Origin: Brevibacterium daeguense
GTDB lineage: Bacteria > Actinomycetota > Actinomycetes > Actinomycetales > Brevibacteriaceae
Reading direction: 5' to 3'
Length of the DNA stretch: 64,000 nt
NCBI RefSeq assembly: GCF_021729135.1
Contig: NZ_JAJTWW010000001.1
Coordinates: 62,001 to 126,000, forward strand
The notes beneath the pieces were generated by a model. The model was not told where the DNA came from. It searched no databases and saw only the letters and a program-made list of their open reading frames with translations. The position numbers and the translations under genes were made by a program. Shown one piece after another: positions 26,012 through 34,631 of this stretch. How positions within the stretch are numbered: position 1 is the stretch's first letter; each line of letters begins with the position of its first letter.

Positions 26012-27553
26012 ATGGACCTGAAGAACTGCCTGCGCGTTCTGCGACGGAACGTCGTTCTGATCATCGCGGCTGCTCTTGTCGGCGCCCTCGGTGGCCTGGC
26101 CGTTGCGCTGCTGGCCCCGACGACGTACACCGCGCAGACGGAGCTGTTCGTCTCGATTCCGAACGCCGGAAGCACCGCGGACCTGCAGCAGGGCTCGGCG
26201 TTCACTCAGGATCGACTGCAGACCTACGTCAAGATGACCGAGGGCAGGTCGGTGCTGCAGCCGGTCATCGACGAGCTCGGGCTGGACGAGACCACGCAGG
26301 AACTCGCGGAGCGGATCAAGGCGAAGAGCGATCCGGACACCGTGCTCATCTCCATCGAGGTGACCGACCGGGAGCCGGCGGAGGCGGCGCGGATCGCGGA
26401 GGCAGTCGCGGCCAGCCTGGTCGATGTCATCGCCGAGCTCGAGAACCCGCAGTCCGAAGGGTCTTCCCCGGTGCGGCTGTCGGTGGCCAACCCCGCCGCG
26501 GTGCCCACCGAGCCGAGCAGTCTTGGGCTCGGTCTGGAGACCGCTCTCGGCGCGCTGGTGGGAATCGTCCTCGGAATCGGGGTCGCGCTGGCGCGGTCCG
26601 CCTTCGACAGCCGGCTGCGCAGCAGGGAGGATCTGCGCCGGATCACACAGGCACCGGTGCTCAGCGCCATCCCGGCTGATCCGTCGACCACTCGGACGCC
26701 CTTGATCACCGATCTTCCGGCGCACAGTCCGCGGGCAGAGGCATTCCGACGGCTCCGCACGAATCTGCGCTTCGTCCAGGTCGACGACCCGGTGAACTCG
26801 GTGCTCGTCACCTCGGCGGTGGCCGGTGAGGGCAAGACCACCACCAGCATCAACCTCGCGCTCGTGATGGCGCAGGCCGGGAAGCGGATCGCGCTGGTCG
26901 ACGCTGACCTGCGCCGCCCCCGAGTCGCTGAGACACTGGGATTGGAGAACTCGGCGGGTCTGACCACCGCCCTGATCGGAGCAGCCGACGTGTTCGACCT
27001 CCTGCAGCCGTGGGGTCAGGACGAGCTGTACGTGCTGACCGCCGGTGAGATCCCGCCCAATCCTGCTGAACTGCTCGACTCGCGCGCCATGCAGCGCCTG
27101 CTCGGGGCGCTGACGGCGGACTTCGACCTGGTCATCATCGACGGACCGCCAATGCTGCCGGTGGCAGACAGCCTGATCCTGGCCCAGCGCGTGGGCCGGG
27201 TGCTGTTGGTCACCGGCACGGGACAGGTGAACATCGGAGAGGTCCGGGAGACCTTGACGTCGCTGCAGCTGGTCGATGTCACCCGAGTCGACATCGTGTT
27301 CAACAAGGTCTCGGCGTCGGGCGGCGCGGGCGGGTGCTGCGGTGCCCGCGCGGACGCGCCCTCCGAGGCCGGATCCGACGGGCACGGCCGGCCACGGCAG
27401 CAGCAGGAGCCCCCGGGGGAGCGTCAGGCGTCGGACGACTGGGAGGCTCCGCTCGAGCGCTGGGCCGCCTCGCGCCGGGAGCGCACGGGCAGAGTGCGCG
27501 AGGACGAACCGGCCGAGGACGACCACAGGGGATACCTGGGGGCACAGCAATGA
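26012..27553 (+). CDS. Wzc/CapB-like polysaccharide co-polymerase and tyrosine autokinase
   Basis: 513 residues. A Wzz domain has membrane helices at about residues 14-36 and 178-198 around an external loop (TAQTELFVSIPNAG). The cytoplasmic BY-kinase has Walker A VAGEGKTTTSINLAL, Walker A' IALVDADLRRP and Walker B LVIIDGPPML. Such fused kinases control chain length and export of capsule or exopolysaccharide. The C-terminal ~75 residues are charged and disordered and contain only one Tyr (HRGYLGAQQ), where the family normally has a Tyr cluster. ATG 26012 starts the typical MDLKNCLRVLRRN; GGAA lies 6 nt upstream. Its stop overlaps the micro-ORF start. Confidence 0.9.
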   Translation: MDLKNCLRVLRRNVVLIIAAALVGALGGLAVALLAPTTYTAQTELFVSIPNAGSTADLQQGSAFTQDRLQTYVKMTEGRSVLQPVIDELGLDETTQELAERIKAKSDPDTVLISIEVTDREPAEAARIAEAVAASLVDVIAELENPQSEGSSPVRLSVANPAAVPTEPSSLGLGLETALGALVGIVLGIGVALARSAFDSRLRSREDLRRITQAPVLSAIPADPSTTRTPLITDLPAHSPRAEAFRRLRTNLRFVQVDDPVNSVLVTSAVAGEGKTTTSINLALVMAQAGKRIALVDADLRRPRVAETLGLENSAGLTTALIGAADVFDLLQPWGQDELYVLTAGEIPPNPAELLDSRAMQRLLGALTADFDLVIIDGPPMLPVADSLILAQRVGRVLLVTGTGQVNIGEVRETLTSLQLVDVTRVDIVFNKVSASGGAGGCCGARADAPSEAGSDGHGRPRQQQEPPGERQASDDWEAPLERWAASRRERTGRVREDEPAEDDHRGYLGAQQ

Positions 27554-27612
27554 GAATCGGCGACCTGACGACGCTGGTCTCGATGACGCGAATTCTGAGC
27601 ACGGTGCGATGA
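27550..27612 (+). CDS. 20-codon micro-ORF coupled between kinase and phosphatase
   Basis: Encodes MRIGDLTTLVSMTRILSTVR. The ATG overlaps the kinase TGA (ATGA) and its own TGA overlaps the phosphatase ATG (ATGA). GGGGG at 27538-27542 is a fair ribosome site. The phosphatase itself has no obvious ribosome site, so the micro-ORF may exist to couple translation. Alternatively it is a remnant of a longer gene. Confidence 0.45.
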   Translation: MRIGDLTTLVSMTRILSTVR

Positions 27613-28211
27613 GCGGCACGTGGGACGTGCTGGACTCGCCATTCCAGATACTGACCGTATGCACCGGGAACGTCTGCCGCTCGCCCCTGGCCGAACGGCT
27701 GCTGCAGTCGGGCCTCGACGAACTCGCCGCCGGCCATTTCCGGGTGCAGAGCGCTGGCACGCATGCGCTCGTCGGGGAGCCGGTCACACCCCAGACCGCC
27801 GTGATCGCCGAGCAGCTGGGCGTGGAGATCGGCAGCTTCCGCGCGCGGCAGCTCGAGACTGCTCAGATCCGGCAGGCCGACCTGGTGTTGGCGCTGGACA
27901 GAACCCACCGGGCGGCAGTCGTCGAGCTGGTCCCGCAGGCGGTGCGGAAGACGTTCACGCTGCGCGAGCTCGCCCGGTTCCTGCCGCTCGTGACGCCCGA
28001 ACGCGAGGCGCGGCCGGATCAGCGCTGGCGCTCGGCGGTGGCGCTGGCCCAGCGACAGCGGCGCCCTCCGACGGACGACCCCGGCTCGGTCGACGTCGTC
28101 GATCCCTTCCGGCAGTCGGATGAGGTGTACCGGCAGATGGTCGGTCAGCTGGTGCCGGCTGTCGACGCGCTGCTGGTGTGGGAGGCCCGGGCCGGCCGTC
28201 CTCAGCGCTGA
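27609..28211 (+). CDS. Low-molecular-weight protein tyrosine phosphatase (Wzb-like)
   Basis: 200 residues. The catalytic loop VCTGNVCRSPLAERLL (Cys-X5-Arg-Ser) is near residue 18 and the general acid is in VDVVDPF. An insert of about 35 residues (TPEREARPDQRWRSAV onward) precedes the Asp-Pro, making it longer than the usual ~150. It should dephosphorylate the Wzc-like kinase encoded just upstream. The start follows from ATGA overlap with the micro-ORF. The 3' end overlaps the convergent aminotransferase by 10 bp. Confidence 0.92.
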   Translation: MSGTWDVLDSPFQILTVCTGNVCRSPLAERLLQSGLDELAAGHFRVQSAGTHALVGEPVTPQTAVIAEQLGVEIGSFRARQLETAQIRQADLVLALDRTHRAAVVELVPQAVRKTFTLRELARFLPLVTPEREARPDQRWRSAVALAQRQRRPPTDDPGSVDVVDPFRQSDEVYRQMVGQLVPAVDALLVWEARAGRPQR

Positions 28212-29419
28212 CGGAACCGGTCGATCGCGCGCGCCAGCCGGCGGACGCCCTCGGCCATCCGGTCGGGTGAGGTTCGAGAGAAGGACAGCCGGAGGTTCGG
28301 GCTGCTGACCGGATCGGCGAAGAACGGTGCACCCGGGACGAAGGCCACTCCGGCGTCCACGGCGACCGCGGCCAGTGCGCGGGTGTCGACGTCGGGCACG
28401 TCCAGCCAGGTGAAGAATCCTCCTTCGGGCACGGTCCAGGTGGCCCCTCCGGCCAGCTCCGCGTCGAGAGCGCTGAGCAGGGCCCGGGCTCGCTCGGCGT
28501 ACCCGGCTCGCAGCCGAGGCAGCGCTGCGACGTAGTGGCCCTCCCGGATCATCGCCTCGAGGATGCACTGGCCCAGCGCTCCTGCGCACTGGTCGGTGTT
28601 GGTCTTGGCCTGGGCCATCGCATCGATGACGGTGGCGGGTCCGCATGCCCAGCCGAGCCGGGTGCCCGGAGTGAAGGTCTTGGAGAAGGTGCCCAGCTGC
28701 ACCGTGACGTCCGGGCCGAGCTCGTAGAGCGAACGAGTGTAGGAGCCGTCGAATGCGAGGTCTCGGTAGGCGACGTCCTCGACGATCAGCAGACCCAGCC
28801 GGCGGCAGATCTCCACCAGTCGGATCCTGCGCTCCTCGCTGAGGCGCAGCCCCGAGGGGTTCTGGAAGTCGGGAATGACGTAGACGAGCTTCGGAGTGAT
28901 CGACCGGACCTGCGCGTCCTCGACCACCTCGATCACCGATTCGGGGATCAGGCCGTGCTCGTCATTGCGCATCGACAGGCAGACGCCCTCGTGGGTGCGG
29001 AACACGCTGAAGGCACCGAGATACGATGGCGCCTCGACGAGGACGCCGTCCCCGACGTCGAGCATCGCCTTCGAGATCATGGTGAGACCATCCACTCCGC
29101 CCGAGTCCACGATGAGCTCGTCCTCGGCCGGAGTCACGCCCTGGGTGCGGGCGACATCCTCGCGCAGCGCCTCGCGCAGCCCCGGCAGGCCCAGGTTCGA
29201 CGCGTACTGGAGCGCTACCTCGGGCCGGGTCTCGATGACCTTCGCGGAGGTCTGGGCCAGCAGCTGGGTGTCGAACAGCCCGGGATCGGGAAAGCCGCCG
29301 GAGAAATCGACGAGGTCGCCGCCGGAGGCCGCGAGCGCGAGCACCGCCGACAGTTCGCTGGGGCCTGCCTGCGCACGCTCGGCCAGCCGGGAGAACCACG
29401 GGTCCTGAGTTGTCGTCAT
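28202..29419 (-). CDS. PLP-dependent aminotransferase (fold type I, 2-aminoadipate/MocR-like class)
   Basis: 405 residues. It begins with a signature close to LysN/MocR aminotransferase domains (WFSRLAERAQAGPSELSAVLALA, ISFSGGFPDP-like DFSGGFPDPGLF). YASNLGLPGLREALRED, VYVIPDFQNPSGLRL and the PLP-lysine motif GTFSKTFTPGTRLGWA are present. The C-terminal NLRLSFSR supplies the carboxylate-binding Arg. It has no winged helix, so it is an enzyme rather than a MocR regulator. The substrate is unassigned. Its mRNA is probably leaderless. Confidence 0.88.
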   Translation of the reverse strand: MTTTQDPWFSRLAERAQAGPSELSAVLALAASGGDLVDFSGGFPDPGLFDTQLLAQTSAKVIETRPEVALQYASNLGLPGLREALREDVARTQGVTPAEDELIVDSGGVDGLTMISKAMLDVGDGVLVEAPSYLGAFSVFRTHEGVCLSMRNDEHGLIPESVIEVVEDAQVRSITPKLVYVIPDFQNPSGLRLSEERRIRLVEICRRLGLLIVEDVAYRDLAFDGSYTRSLYELGPDVTVQLGTFSKTFTPGTRLGWACGPATVIDAMAQAKTNTDQCAGALGQCILEAMIREGHYVAALPRLRAGYAERARALLSALDAELAGGATWTVPEGGFFTWLDVPDVDTRALAAVAVDAGVAFVPGAPFFADPVSSPNLRLSFSRTSPDRMAEGVRRLARAIDRFRQR

Positions 29420-29425
29420 GGCGTC

Positions 29426-29431
29426 ATGCTA
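29426..29431 (-). promoter_or_regulatory. -10 box (TAGCAT), aminotransferase gene
   Basis: TAGCAT on the minus strand ends 6 nt before the ATG at 29419. Likely leaderless. Confidence 0.55.
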
Positions 29432-29497
29432 GCGGCCGACGCGCCAGGTCCGGGAAGTCGGGCGGGATCGGCCGGGGCCGTCACAGGAGCCCGGCCG

Positions 29498-30541
29498 TCA
29501 CAGGTACCCGGCGAGGAAGCGGTCGATGCCGGCGAAGGCGGCGCCCTGCACGTGCCTGCTCGACAGGAACACGTCGTGCATGGCGCCCTTGATCCGGTGG
29601 ATGACGACTTCCGAGCCGAGCGAGGGCGCTCGCTGGGCGAGCAGGTCGACGTTGAGGACGATGTCGGCGGTCGACATCTCCTCGGTGTAGGTCGACTGGC
29701 GCATGCTCATCGTCGACATCTGCACGAGCACGGGAACATCGATCGACAGCCCCTGCTCGACGGCCTCGTGCCCGGCGAAGACCGCTGCCAGCCAGGCGGG
29801 GTAGACCGGGAAGCTCTCCGCCGGCTTGAGCCTGATGTCGTAGGGGAGCCGGCCGTGTGATTGGAACACCGACTGCGAGTAGAAGTTCGGCAGGTTGACC
29901 TTGAGCGGGGAGTCGGCAGATCTGCGCGAACGCCACTGCAGCAGGGGGGTGATGAACTTCCGGGTGGCGGAGCTGAGCTGGAACTCCAGCCACGGCGAGT
30001 TCAGCACCAGCGCCGAGATCCGGCCGGGATGGCGATCCGCCCACAGGGACACGATGAGGCCGCCGGTCGAATGTCCCGCCAGAATCAGCCGGCTGCCGGG
30101 ATGCTCCGCCTCGATGATCGCCATCGCGGCCTCGAGCTCGTCATCGTATTCGGTGAGATCCTCGATGTATCCGGGTCTCACCTCCGGGTCGTCGAAGTCG
30201 ATGCTGCGGCCGTAGCCGCGTAGATCGACCGCGTAGAAGGCGGCGCCGTGATCGGCCCAGAACTGTGCCACGTGCGACTGGAAGAAGTAGTCCGACCAGC
30301 CGTGGATGTAGAGCACGACGCAGTCGTCGGCGAGTCCGATCTCCGCCCGGCCCTCGCGGTGCGCGATCAGGGTGGCGCGGTCTCCGCCGGGCAGCGGGAG
30401 CACCGCCGACTCGAACCCCTCGCCGAGCAGGTCGGCATCCCACCGGACCGGCGGGTCCTGGGCATCCCACCGGACCGGCGGGTCCTGGGCATCCCAGCGG
30501 ACCTGCGGGTCCTCGGCTGAGCTGCTCGGAGTCGTCGGCAT
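29498..30541 (-). CDS. Alpha/beta hydrolase (monoacylglycerol-lipase/lysophospholipase-like)
   Basis: 347 residues. VVLYIHGWSDYFFQ supplies the oxyanion region, LAGHSTGGLIVSLWAD the nucleophile Ser, and GAMHDVFLS the catalytic His; an Asp or Glu in the VLNVDLLA region completes the triad. The class is serine aminopeptidase/monoacylglycerol lipase-like; the substrate is unknown. The first ~30 residues are three near-copies of the nonapeptide WDAQDPPVR. There is no signal peptide. ATG 30541 has an AATACT box 6 nt upstream; the frame stays open far beyond but antisense to hisC-like coding. Confidence 0.87.
   Translation of the reverse strand: MPTTPSSSAEDPQVRWDAQDPPVRWDAQDPPVRWDADLLGEGFESAVLPLPGGDRATLIAHREGRAEIGLADDCVVLYIHGWSDYFFQSHVAQFWADHGAAFYAVDLRGYGRSIDFDDPEVRPGYIEDLTEYDDELEAAMAIIEAEHPGSRLILAGHSTGGLIVSLWADRHPGRISALVLNSPWLEFQLSSATRKFITPLLQWRSRRSADSPLKVNLPNFYSQSVFQSHGRLPYDIRLKPAESFPVYPAWLAAVFAGHEAVEQGLSIDVPVLVQMSTMSMRQSTYTEEMSTADIVLNVDLLAQRAPSLGSEVVIHRIKGAMHDVFLSSRHVQGAAFAGIDRFLAGYL
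30435..30515 (-). repeat. 27-bp tandem repeat inside the hydrolase N-terminus
   Basis: Three contiguous 27-bp units at 30435-30461, 30462-30488 and 30489-30515; the first two are identical and the third differs at a few positions. In frame, each encodes nine residues (WDAQDPPVR type), so copy-number change would keep the frame. Confidence 0.9.
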
Positions 30542-30547
30542 GGGGCC

Positions 30548-30553
30548 AGTATT
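30548..30553 (-). promoter_or_regulatory. -10 box (AATACT), hydrolase gene
   Basis: AATACT ends 6 nt before the hydrolase ATG on the minus strand, with no ribosome site between. It is a weaker match than its counterparts elsewhere in the window. Confidence 0.4.
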
Positions 30554-30607
30554 GCAGAGCGCGGAACTGTCCCCTCGGCTGCTTCGGACCCGCCGGACCG
30601 GCTGTGG

Positions 30608-30613
30608 CAAGAT
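30608..30613 (+). promoter_or_regulatory. -10 box (CAAGAT), aminotransferase gene at 30620
   Basis: CAAGAT ends 6 nt before ATG 30620; no Shine-Dalgarno is present. Divergent from the hydrolase promoter 55 bp away. Confidence 0.4.
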
Positions 30614-30619
30614 CGGCTC

Positions 30620-31702
30620 ATGACCGAGAAGTTCGCCGTTCGTCCCGCCCTCTCCACAACCCCCGCCTACATTCCGGGCAAGCCTCCGGCCGCGGTCGAG
30701 GGCATCGAGTCGTACAAGCTGTCCTCGAACGAGAACCATCTGCCGCCGCTGCCCGGCGTCGTCGAGGCGGCAGCACGGGCAGCCGGCACTCCGTCCCATT
30801 ACCCGGATCCGGCCGCGGTGGCGCTCACCGAGCAGCTCGCGAACCACCTCGGCGTCCCGGCCGAGCGGATCCTGTTCTCGGCAGGCGCCTCGGAGATGCT
30901 GGCCTCGCTGGCTCGCATCACTTTGGAAGCCGGCACCGAGGTCGTCTACCCATGGCCGTCCTTCGAGATGTATCCGCAGGTCACCGCCTTGGCCGGGGCC
31001 ACCCAGCACGCAGTCGCGCTGACCGCCGACTTCCGCCATGACCTCGATGCGATGGCGGCGGCGATCACGGAGAGCACCCGGCTCGTCCTGCTGTGCTCGC
31101 CGAACAATCCGACCGGCTCCGTCATCCGCCGGGCCGAGTTCGACGCCTTCATGGCGCGCGTGCCGTCCCGCGTCCTCGTCGTCCTCGACGAGGCCTACTG
31201 GGAGTTCGGCACCGATCCCGAGGCGGTCGACGGCCTGGCCGCCCAGCGCACCCACCCGAACCTGGTAGTGGTGCGGACCTTCTCCAAGGCCCACGGTCTG
31301 GCCGGCCTGCGGATCGGCTTCGCGGTCGCGGATCCCGAGATCATCCTCGAGCTGCGCAAGGCCGTGCTGCCGTTCTCGGTCACCGCAATGGCGCAGGCCG
31401 CTGCTCGGGAGTCGCTGAGCCGGGTCTCCGAGGTCGAGGTGCGGGCCAAGGAGATCGCCGGACTCCGCGACGAGCTGATCTCCGGGCTGCGCGAGCAGGG
31501 CTGGCAGGTGCCGGAATCCCATGGCAACTACGTCTGGCTGCCGCTGACCGCCGGCGCCGCCGACTTCGAGGCGCAGGCGCTGGCAGCCGGCGTCGCCGTG
31601 CGCAACCTCAAGGACGGGGTGCGGATCAGCGTGGGTCCCGAGGCGGCGATGAGTCGCGTGCTCGAGGTGGCCGGTCGTTTCCGTGCCGCGGTGGAACGCT
31701 GA
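30620..31702 (+). CDS. Histidinol-phosphate / aromatic-amino-acid aminotransferase
   Basis: 360 residues, fold type I class II. It shows YKLSSNENHLPPLP, LVLLCSPNNPTGSVI, VLDEAYWEFG, the PLP-lysine motif VRTFSKAHGLAGLRIGFAV and the C-terminal GVRISVG. Actinobacterial proteins of this size split between HisC and the related aromatic aminotransferase Pat. No other his gene is nearby, which favours the Pat-like role or a second copy, so I leave the symbol open. Confidence 0.88.
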   Translation: MTEKFAVRPALSTTPAYIPGKPPAAVEGIESYKLSSNENHLPPLPGVVEAAARAAGTPSHYPDPAAVALTEQLANHLGVPAERILFSAGASEMLASLARITLEAGTEVVYPWPSFEMYPQVTALAGATQHAVALTADFRHDLDAMAAAITESTRLVLLCSPNNPTGSVIRRAEFDAFMARVPSRVLVVLDEAYWEFGTDPEAVDGLAAQRTHPNLVVVRTFSKAHGLAGLRIGFAVADPEIILELRKAVLPFSVTAMAQAAARESLSRVSEVEVRAKEIAGLRDELISGLREQGWQVPESHGNYVWLPLTAGAADFEAQALAAGVAVRNLKDGVRISVGPEAAMSRVLEVAGRFRAAVER

Positions 31703-31860
31703 GCACCCGCTCCGCTTCGAGAGCGACCGCGACCAGTATGCGGTGACCGGCCTCGAACAGTTCCCGACCGAGCAGCGCCCCGCGCTGTCCGGACGCACCT
31801 CGGCGACCGTCCGCGGCGGTAGTGTGCTGGTCAACACCGGATTCTCGAGGAAGGACCGAG

Positions 31861-33003
31861 ATGAGCGAGGATGTCACTCCCTGGGGCCAGCAGGACGCTT
31901 CCGTGATCCCCCGATTCGCAGGGCCGCCGACCTTCGGCCTGCTGCCCCGTCTCGACCAGGTCGAGGGGAGGTCGGGACCGGGCAGCGCGGATGTCAAGAT
32001 CGTCGGCATCCCGTTCGACTCCGGGGTGAGCTACCGCCCCGGAGCGCGCTTCGGGCCGGCCCACATCCGGCAGTCCTCACGGCTGCTGCGCCCGTACAAC
32101 CAGGCGACCGGGAGCTATCCCTTCGACGACCAGCAGGTCGCCGACTGCGGGGACATCGGGGTGAGTCCCTTCGACATCGAGCGCGCCATCCGGGAGATCG
32201 AAGCCTCCGCCGACGAGCTTCGGGCCGACGGCGCCCGCCTGCTCACCCTGGGCGGGGACCACACGATCGCCCTGCCGAACATCCGCTCCGTCGCCCGCAC
32301 CCACGGGCCGATCGCGGTGCTGCACTTCGACGCCCACCTCGACACCTGGGACACCTACATGGATGCGCCCTACACGCACGGCACACCGTTCCGCCGAGCC
32401 AGCGAGGAAGGCCTGCTCGACCTGGAGCGGTGCATGCACGTCGGGATCCGCGGGCCGCTGTACGGCCGTGAGGACCTGATGGACGACGCGGTCCTCGGAT
32501 TCCAGATCCTGCGCAGCGACGACTACCAGTTCTCCTCCGTTCCCGAGGTGGTCGCCGCCATCCGCCGCCGCCTGGGCAAGGCGCCGGTGTACCTGTCGAT
32601 CGACATCGACGTGCTCGACCCGCAGGCAGCACCCGGCACCGGAACCCCGGAGGCGGGCGGGCTGACCAGCCGGGAGCTGCTCAACTCGCTGCGGGGACAG
32701 CAGGGCCTCGACATCGTGGGGGCGGAGATCGTCGAGGTCTCGCCGGCGTACGACCACGCCGAGATCACCGGCCTGGCGGCAGCCCAGGTCGGCTACGAGA
32801 TCCTCTCCCTGTGGGCCGGTGACGCGCGCGGCGCGACCGGGCCGACCGGACGTGCTGCCGACGATTTCGGCATCGAGGCCGGCACGGTGGGCACGGTCGG
32901 CACAGCGGGCACGGTCGGCACGGCGGAGCGCCCGGAAGGCGCCTCGACCTCATCGCCGGCTGCCTCGCGGCCGGCCGAGCACGCAGCCGGCGAGGACCGG
33001 TGA
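31861..33003 (+). CDS. Agmatinase-family ureohydrolase
   Basis: 380 residues. The binuclear Mn site is intact: [11 protein letters not shown] (His), [11 protein letters not shown] (Asp-His-Asp) and [24 protein letters not shown] (Asp-X-Asp). This fits agmatinase, guanidinobutyrase or a guanidine-related hydrolase; the sequence alone does not decide. The last ~60 residues after [10 protein letters not shown] are low-complexity ([16 protein letters not shown]) and extend past the usual family end. GAGGAAGG at 31847-31854 sets ATG 31861. A TAGTGT box at 31820-31825 may be the -10. Confidence 0.9.
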   Translation: MSEDVTPWGQQDASVIPRFAGPPTFGLLPRLDQVEGRSGPGSADVKIVGIPFDSGVSYRPGARFGPAHIRQSSRLLRPYNQATGSYPFDDQQVADCGDIGVSPFDIERAIREIEASADELRADGARLLTLGGDHTIALPNIRSVARTHGPIAVLHFDAHLDTWDTYMDAPYTHGTPFRRASEEGLLDLERCMHVGIRGPLYGREDLMDDAVLGFQILRSDDYQFSSVPEVVAAIRRRLGKAPVYLSIDIDVLDPQAAPGTGTPEAGGLTSRELLNSLRGQQGLDIVGAEIVEVSPAYDHAEITGLAAAQVGYEILSLWAGDARGATGPTGRAADDFGIEAGTVGTVGTAGTVGTAERPEGASTSSPAASRPAEHAAGEDR

Positions 33004-33076
33004 CGAGCACGTCCGGCCGCGGACGCCCCCTCCCGGGCGGTCACCGCGCGGCGACGGGACCGACTGCAGCGGGGAA

Positions 33077-33082
33077 TAGACT
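33077..33082 (+). promoter_or_regulatory. -10 box (TAGACT), FAD oxidase gene
   Basis: TAGACT ends 6 nt before GTG 33089 (and 9 nt before ATG 33092). With the geometry seen elsewhere in this window it points to GTG 33089 as a leaderless start. Confidence 0.5.
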
Positions 33083-33088
33083 GTGCGG

Positions 33089-34522
33089 GTGATGTACCCG
33101 AATCTGTCCGAGGCCGCCACCGCGCTCGACCTGGCTCCGCTGGAAGCCGAACTGTCCCCGGGAGCGCTGGTGACGGAGCCGGACGTCGTCGCCGCCCACT
33201 CCACCGACCGCGCGCTGTTCTGCGCGGTCGGCACGGCCCGGGGTCTGGTGCGGGCGGTCACCGTCGAAGACGTGCAGGCCACCCTGCGATTCGCGCACGA
33301 GCACCGGGTCCCGGTCGTCCCGCAGGGCGCCCGGACGGGGCTGTCGGGGGCCGCGAACGCGGTCGACGGCGCGCTCCTGCTGAGCGTGGCCAAGCTCGAC
33401 CGGGTGCTGGAGGTCGACACGGTCGAGATGACCTGCACCGTGGAGCCGGGCATCCTCAACCAGGACCTCAAGGACCACCTGAAGTCGTTCCGGCTGGCCT
33501 ATCCGCCGGACCCCGGCTCGGTGGCGATCTCGACCATCGGCGGCAACGTCGCCACGAATGCCGGTGGGCTGTGCTGCGTGAAGTACGGGGTGACGCGGGA
33601 CTACGTCCGGAGCCTCACGGTCGTGCTCGCCGACGGCAGGATCACCACGGTGGGCCGGCCGACGGCCAAGGGCGTGGCCGGGTTCGACCTGTCCCAGCTG
33701 TTCATCGGCTCCGAGGGATCCCTGGGCGTCATCGTCGGCATCACCCTCGAGCTGGTCCCGGAGCTGCCCGAGGCGATCACCGCCATCGCGCTGTTCCCGG
33801 ACGTGGTGAGCGCCTCCGGAGCGGTGACGGACTTCATGGCCACCGGTGCCCGGCCCTCGCTGCTGGAGTTCCTCGACCGGCAGTCGCTGAGGATGCTCAA
33901 CGCATACGGCGACTTCGGCCTGCCCGCCGACTCCGGCGCGATGCTGCTCGCCCAGTCCAACGGCGACGGCAGCCCGGAGGCCGCCGTCCGCGAGCTCGAA
34001 TCCTTCACCGAGGTCGCCCGGGCCTGCGGAGCCGACGAGGTGATGTTCTCCGACGACCCGAACGACTCCGATCTCCTGATCGCGGCACGGCGGGCGGTCT
34101 CCCCGGCCGCGGAGAAGTACGCGATGGCCCACGGCGGCGGCGAGCTCATCGACGACGTGTGCGTGCCGCGGGGCCGGCTGCGCGAGTTCTTCGCCCGGGT
34201 CGTCGAGATCGGCGAGCGCCATCAGGACATCGTGGTGTCGACCGCCGGTCACGCCGGCGACGGCAACATGCATCCGACGGTGTTCTTCGACGCCTCGGAT
34301 CCGGGATCGGTCGCCCGTGCACAGCAGGTCTTCGACGAGATCATGGCCGCCGGCCTCGAACTGGGCGGGACGATCACCGGTGAGCACGGCGTCGGCTACC
34401 TCAAGCGCGAATGGCTCGCACGCGAGCTCGACCCGGTCTCCCGGGAGCTGCATATGAGCGTGAAGAGGGCGCTGGACCCGCACGGGATCCTCAACCCGGG
34501 GAAGATGCTCGCCGCGCTGTGA
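33089..34522 (+). CDS. FAD-linked 2-hydroxyacid oxidase (GlcD / D-lactate dehydrogenase-like)
   Basis: About 477 residues. The PCMH-type FAD domain has VPVVPQGARTGLSGAANAVDGAL and DPGSVAISTIGGNVATNAGGLCCVKYGVTRDYV. The C-terminal domain has the AGHAGDGNMHP metal/substrate motif, TGEHGVGYLKREWL and DPHGILNPGKM. This is the glycolate oxidase subunit GlcD / D-2-hydroxyglutarate or D-lactate dehydrogenase family; GlcE and GlcF partners are not adjacent, so it probably works as a single-subunit dehydrogenase. GTG 33083 and ATG 33092 are alternative starts. Confidence 0.88.
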   Translation: MMYPNLSEAATALDLAPLEAELSPGALVTEPDVVAAHSTDRALFCAVGTARGLVRAVTVEDVQATLRFAHEHRVPVVPQGARTGLSGAANAVDGALLLSVAKLDRVLEVDTVEMTCTVEPGILNQDLKDHLKSFRLAYPPDPGSVAISTIGGNVATNAGGLCCVKYGVTRDYVRSLTVVLADGRITTVGRPTAKGVAGFDLSQLFIGSEGSLGVIVGITLELVPELPEAITAIALFPDVVSASGAVTDFMATGARPSLLEFLDRQSLRMLNAYGDFGLPADSGAMLLAQSNGDGSPEAAVRELESFTEVARACGADEVMFSDDPNDSDLLIAARRAVSPAAEKYAMAHGGGELIDDVCVPRGRLREFFARVVEIGERHQDIVVSTAGHAGDGNMHPTVFFDASDPGSVARAQQVFDEIMAAGLELGGTITGEHGVGYLKREWLARELDPVSRELHMSVKRALDPHGILNPGKMLAAL

Positions 34523-34618
34523 GGCCGGCATCGGTCGGACGCCGCTGCTGAGGCCGAACGCCCCGGCCGGCCGGCCGGAATCGGTCGGTCGACTCGGCAT
34601 CGGCGACCTGGCCTGGCC

Positions 34619-34624
34619 TAGACT
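34619..34624 (+). promoter_or_regulatory. -10 box (TAGACT), tgt
   Basis: TAGACT ends 7 nt before ATG 34632 of tgt. No ribosome site lies between. Likely leaderless. Confidence 0.6.
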
Positions 34625-34631
34625 TGTGCGG

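Noticed and set aside
29498-31837. 779-codon frame fusing the hydrolase to an upstream domain
   Set aside because: The upstream portion is antisense to the aminotransferase gene at 30620-31702 and shows no domain.
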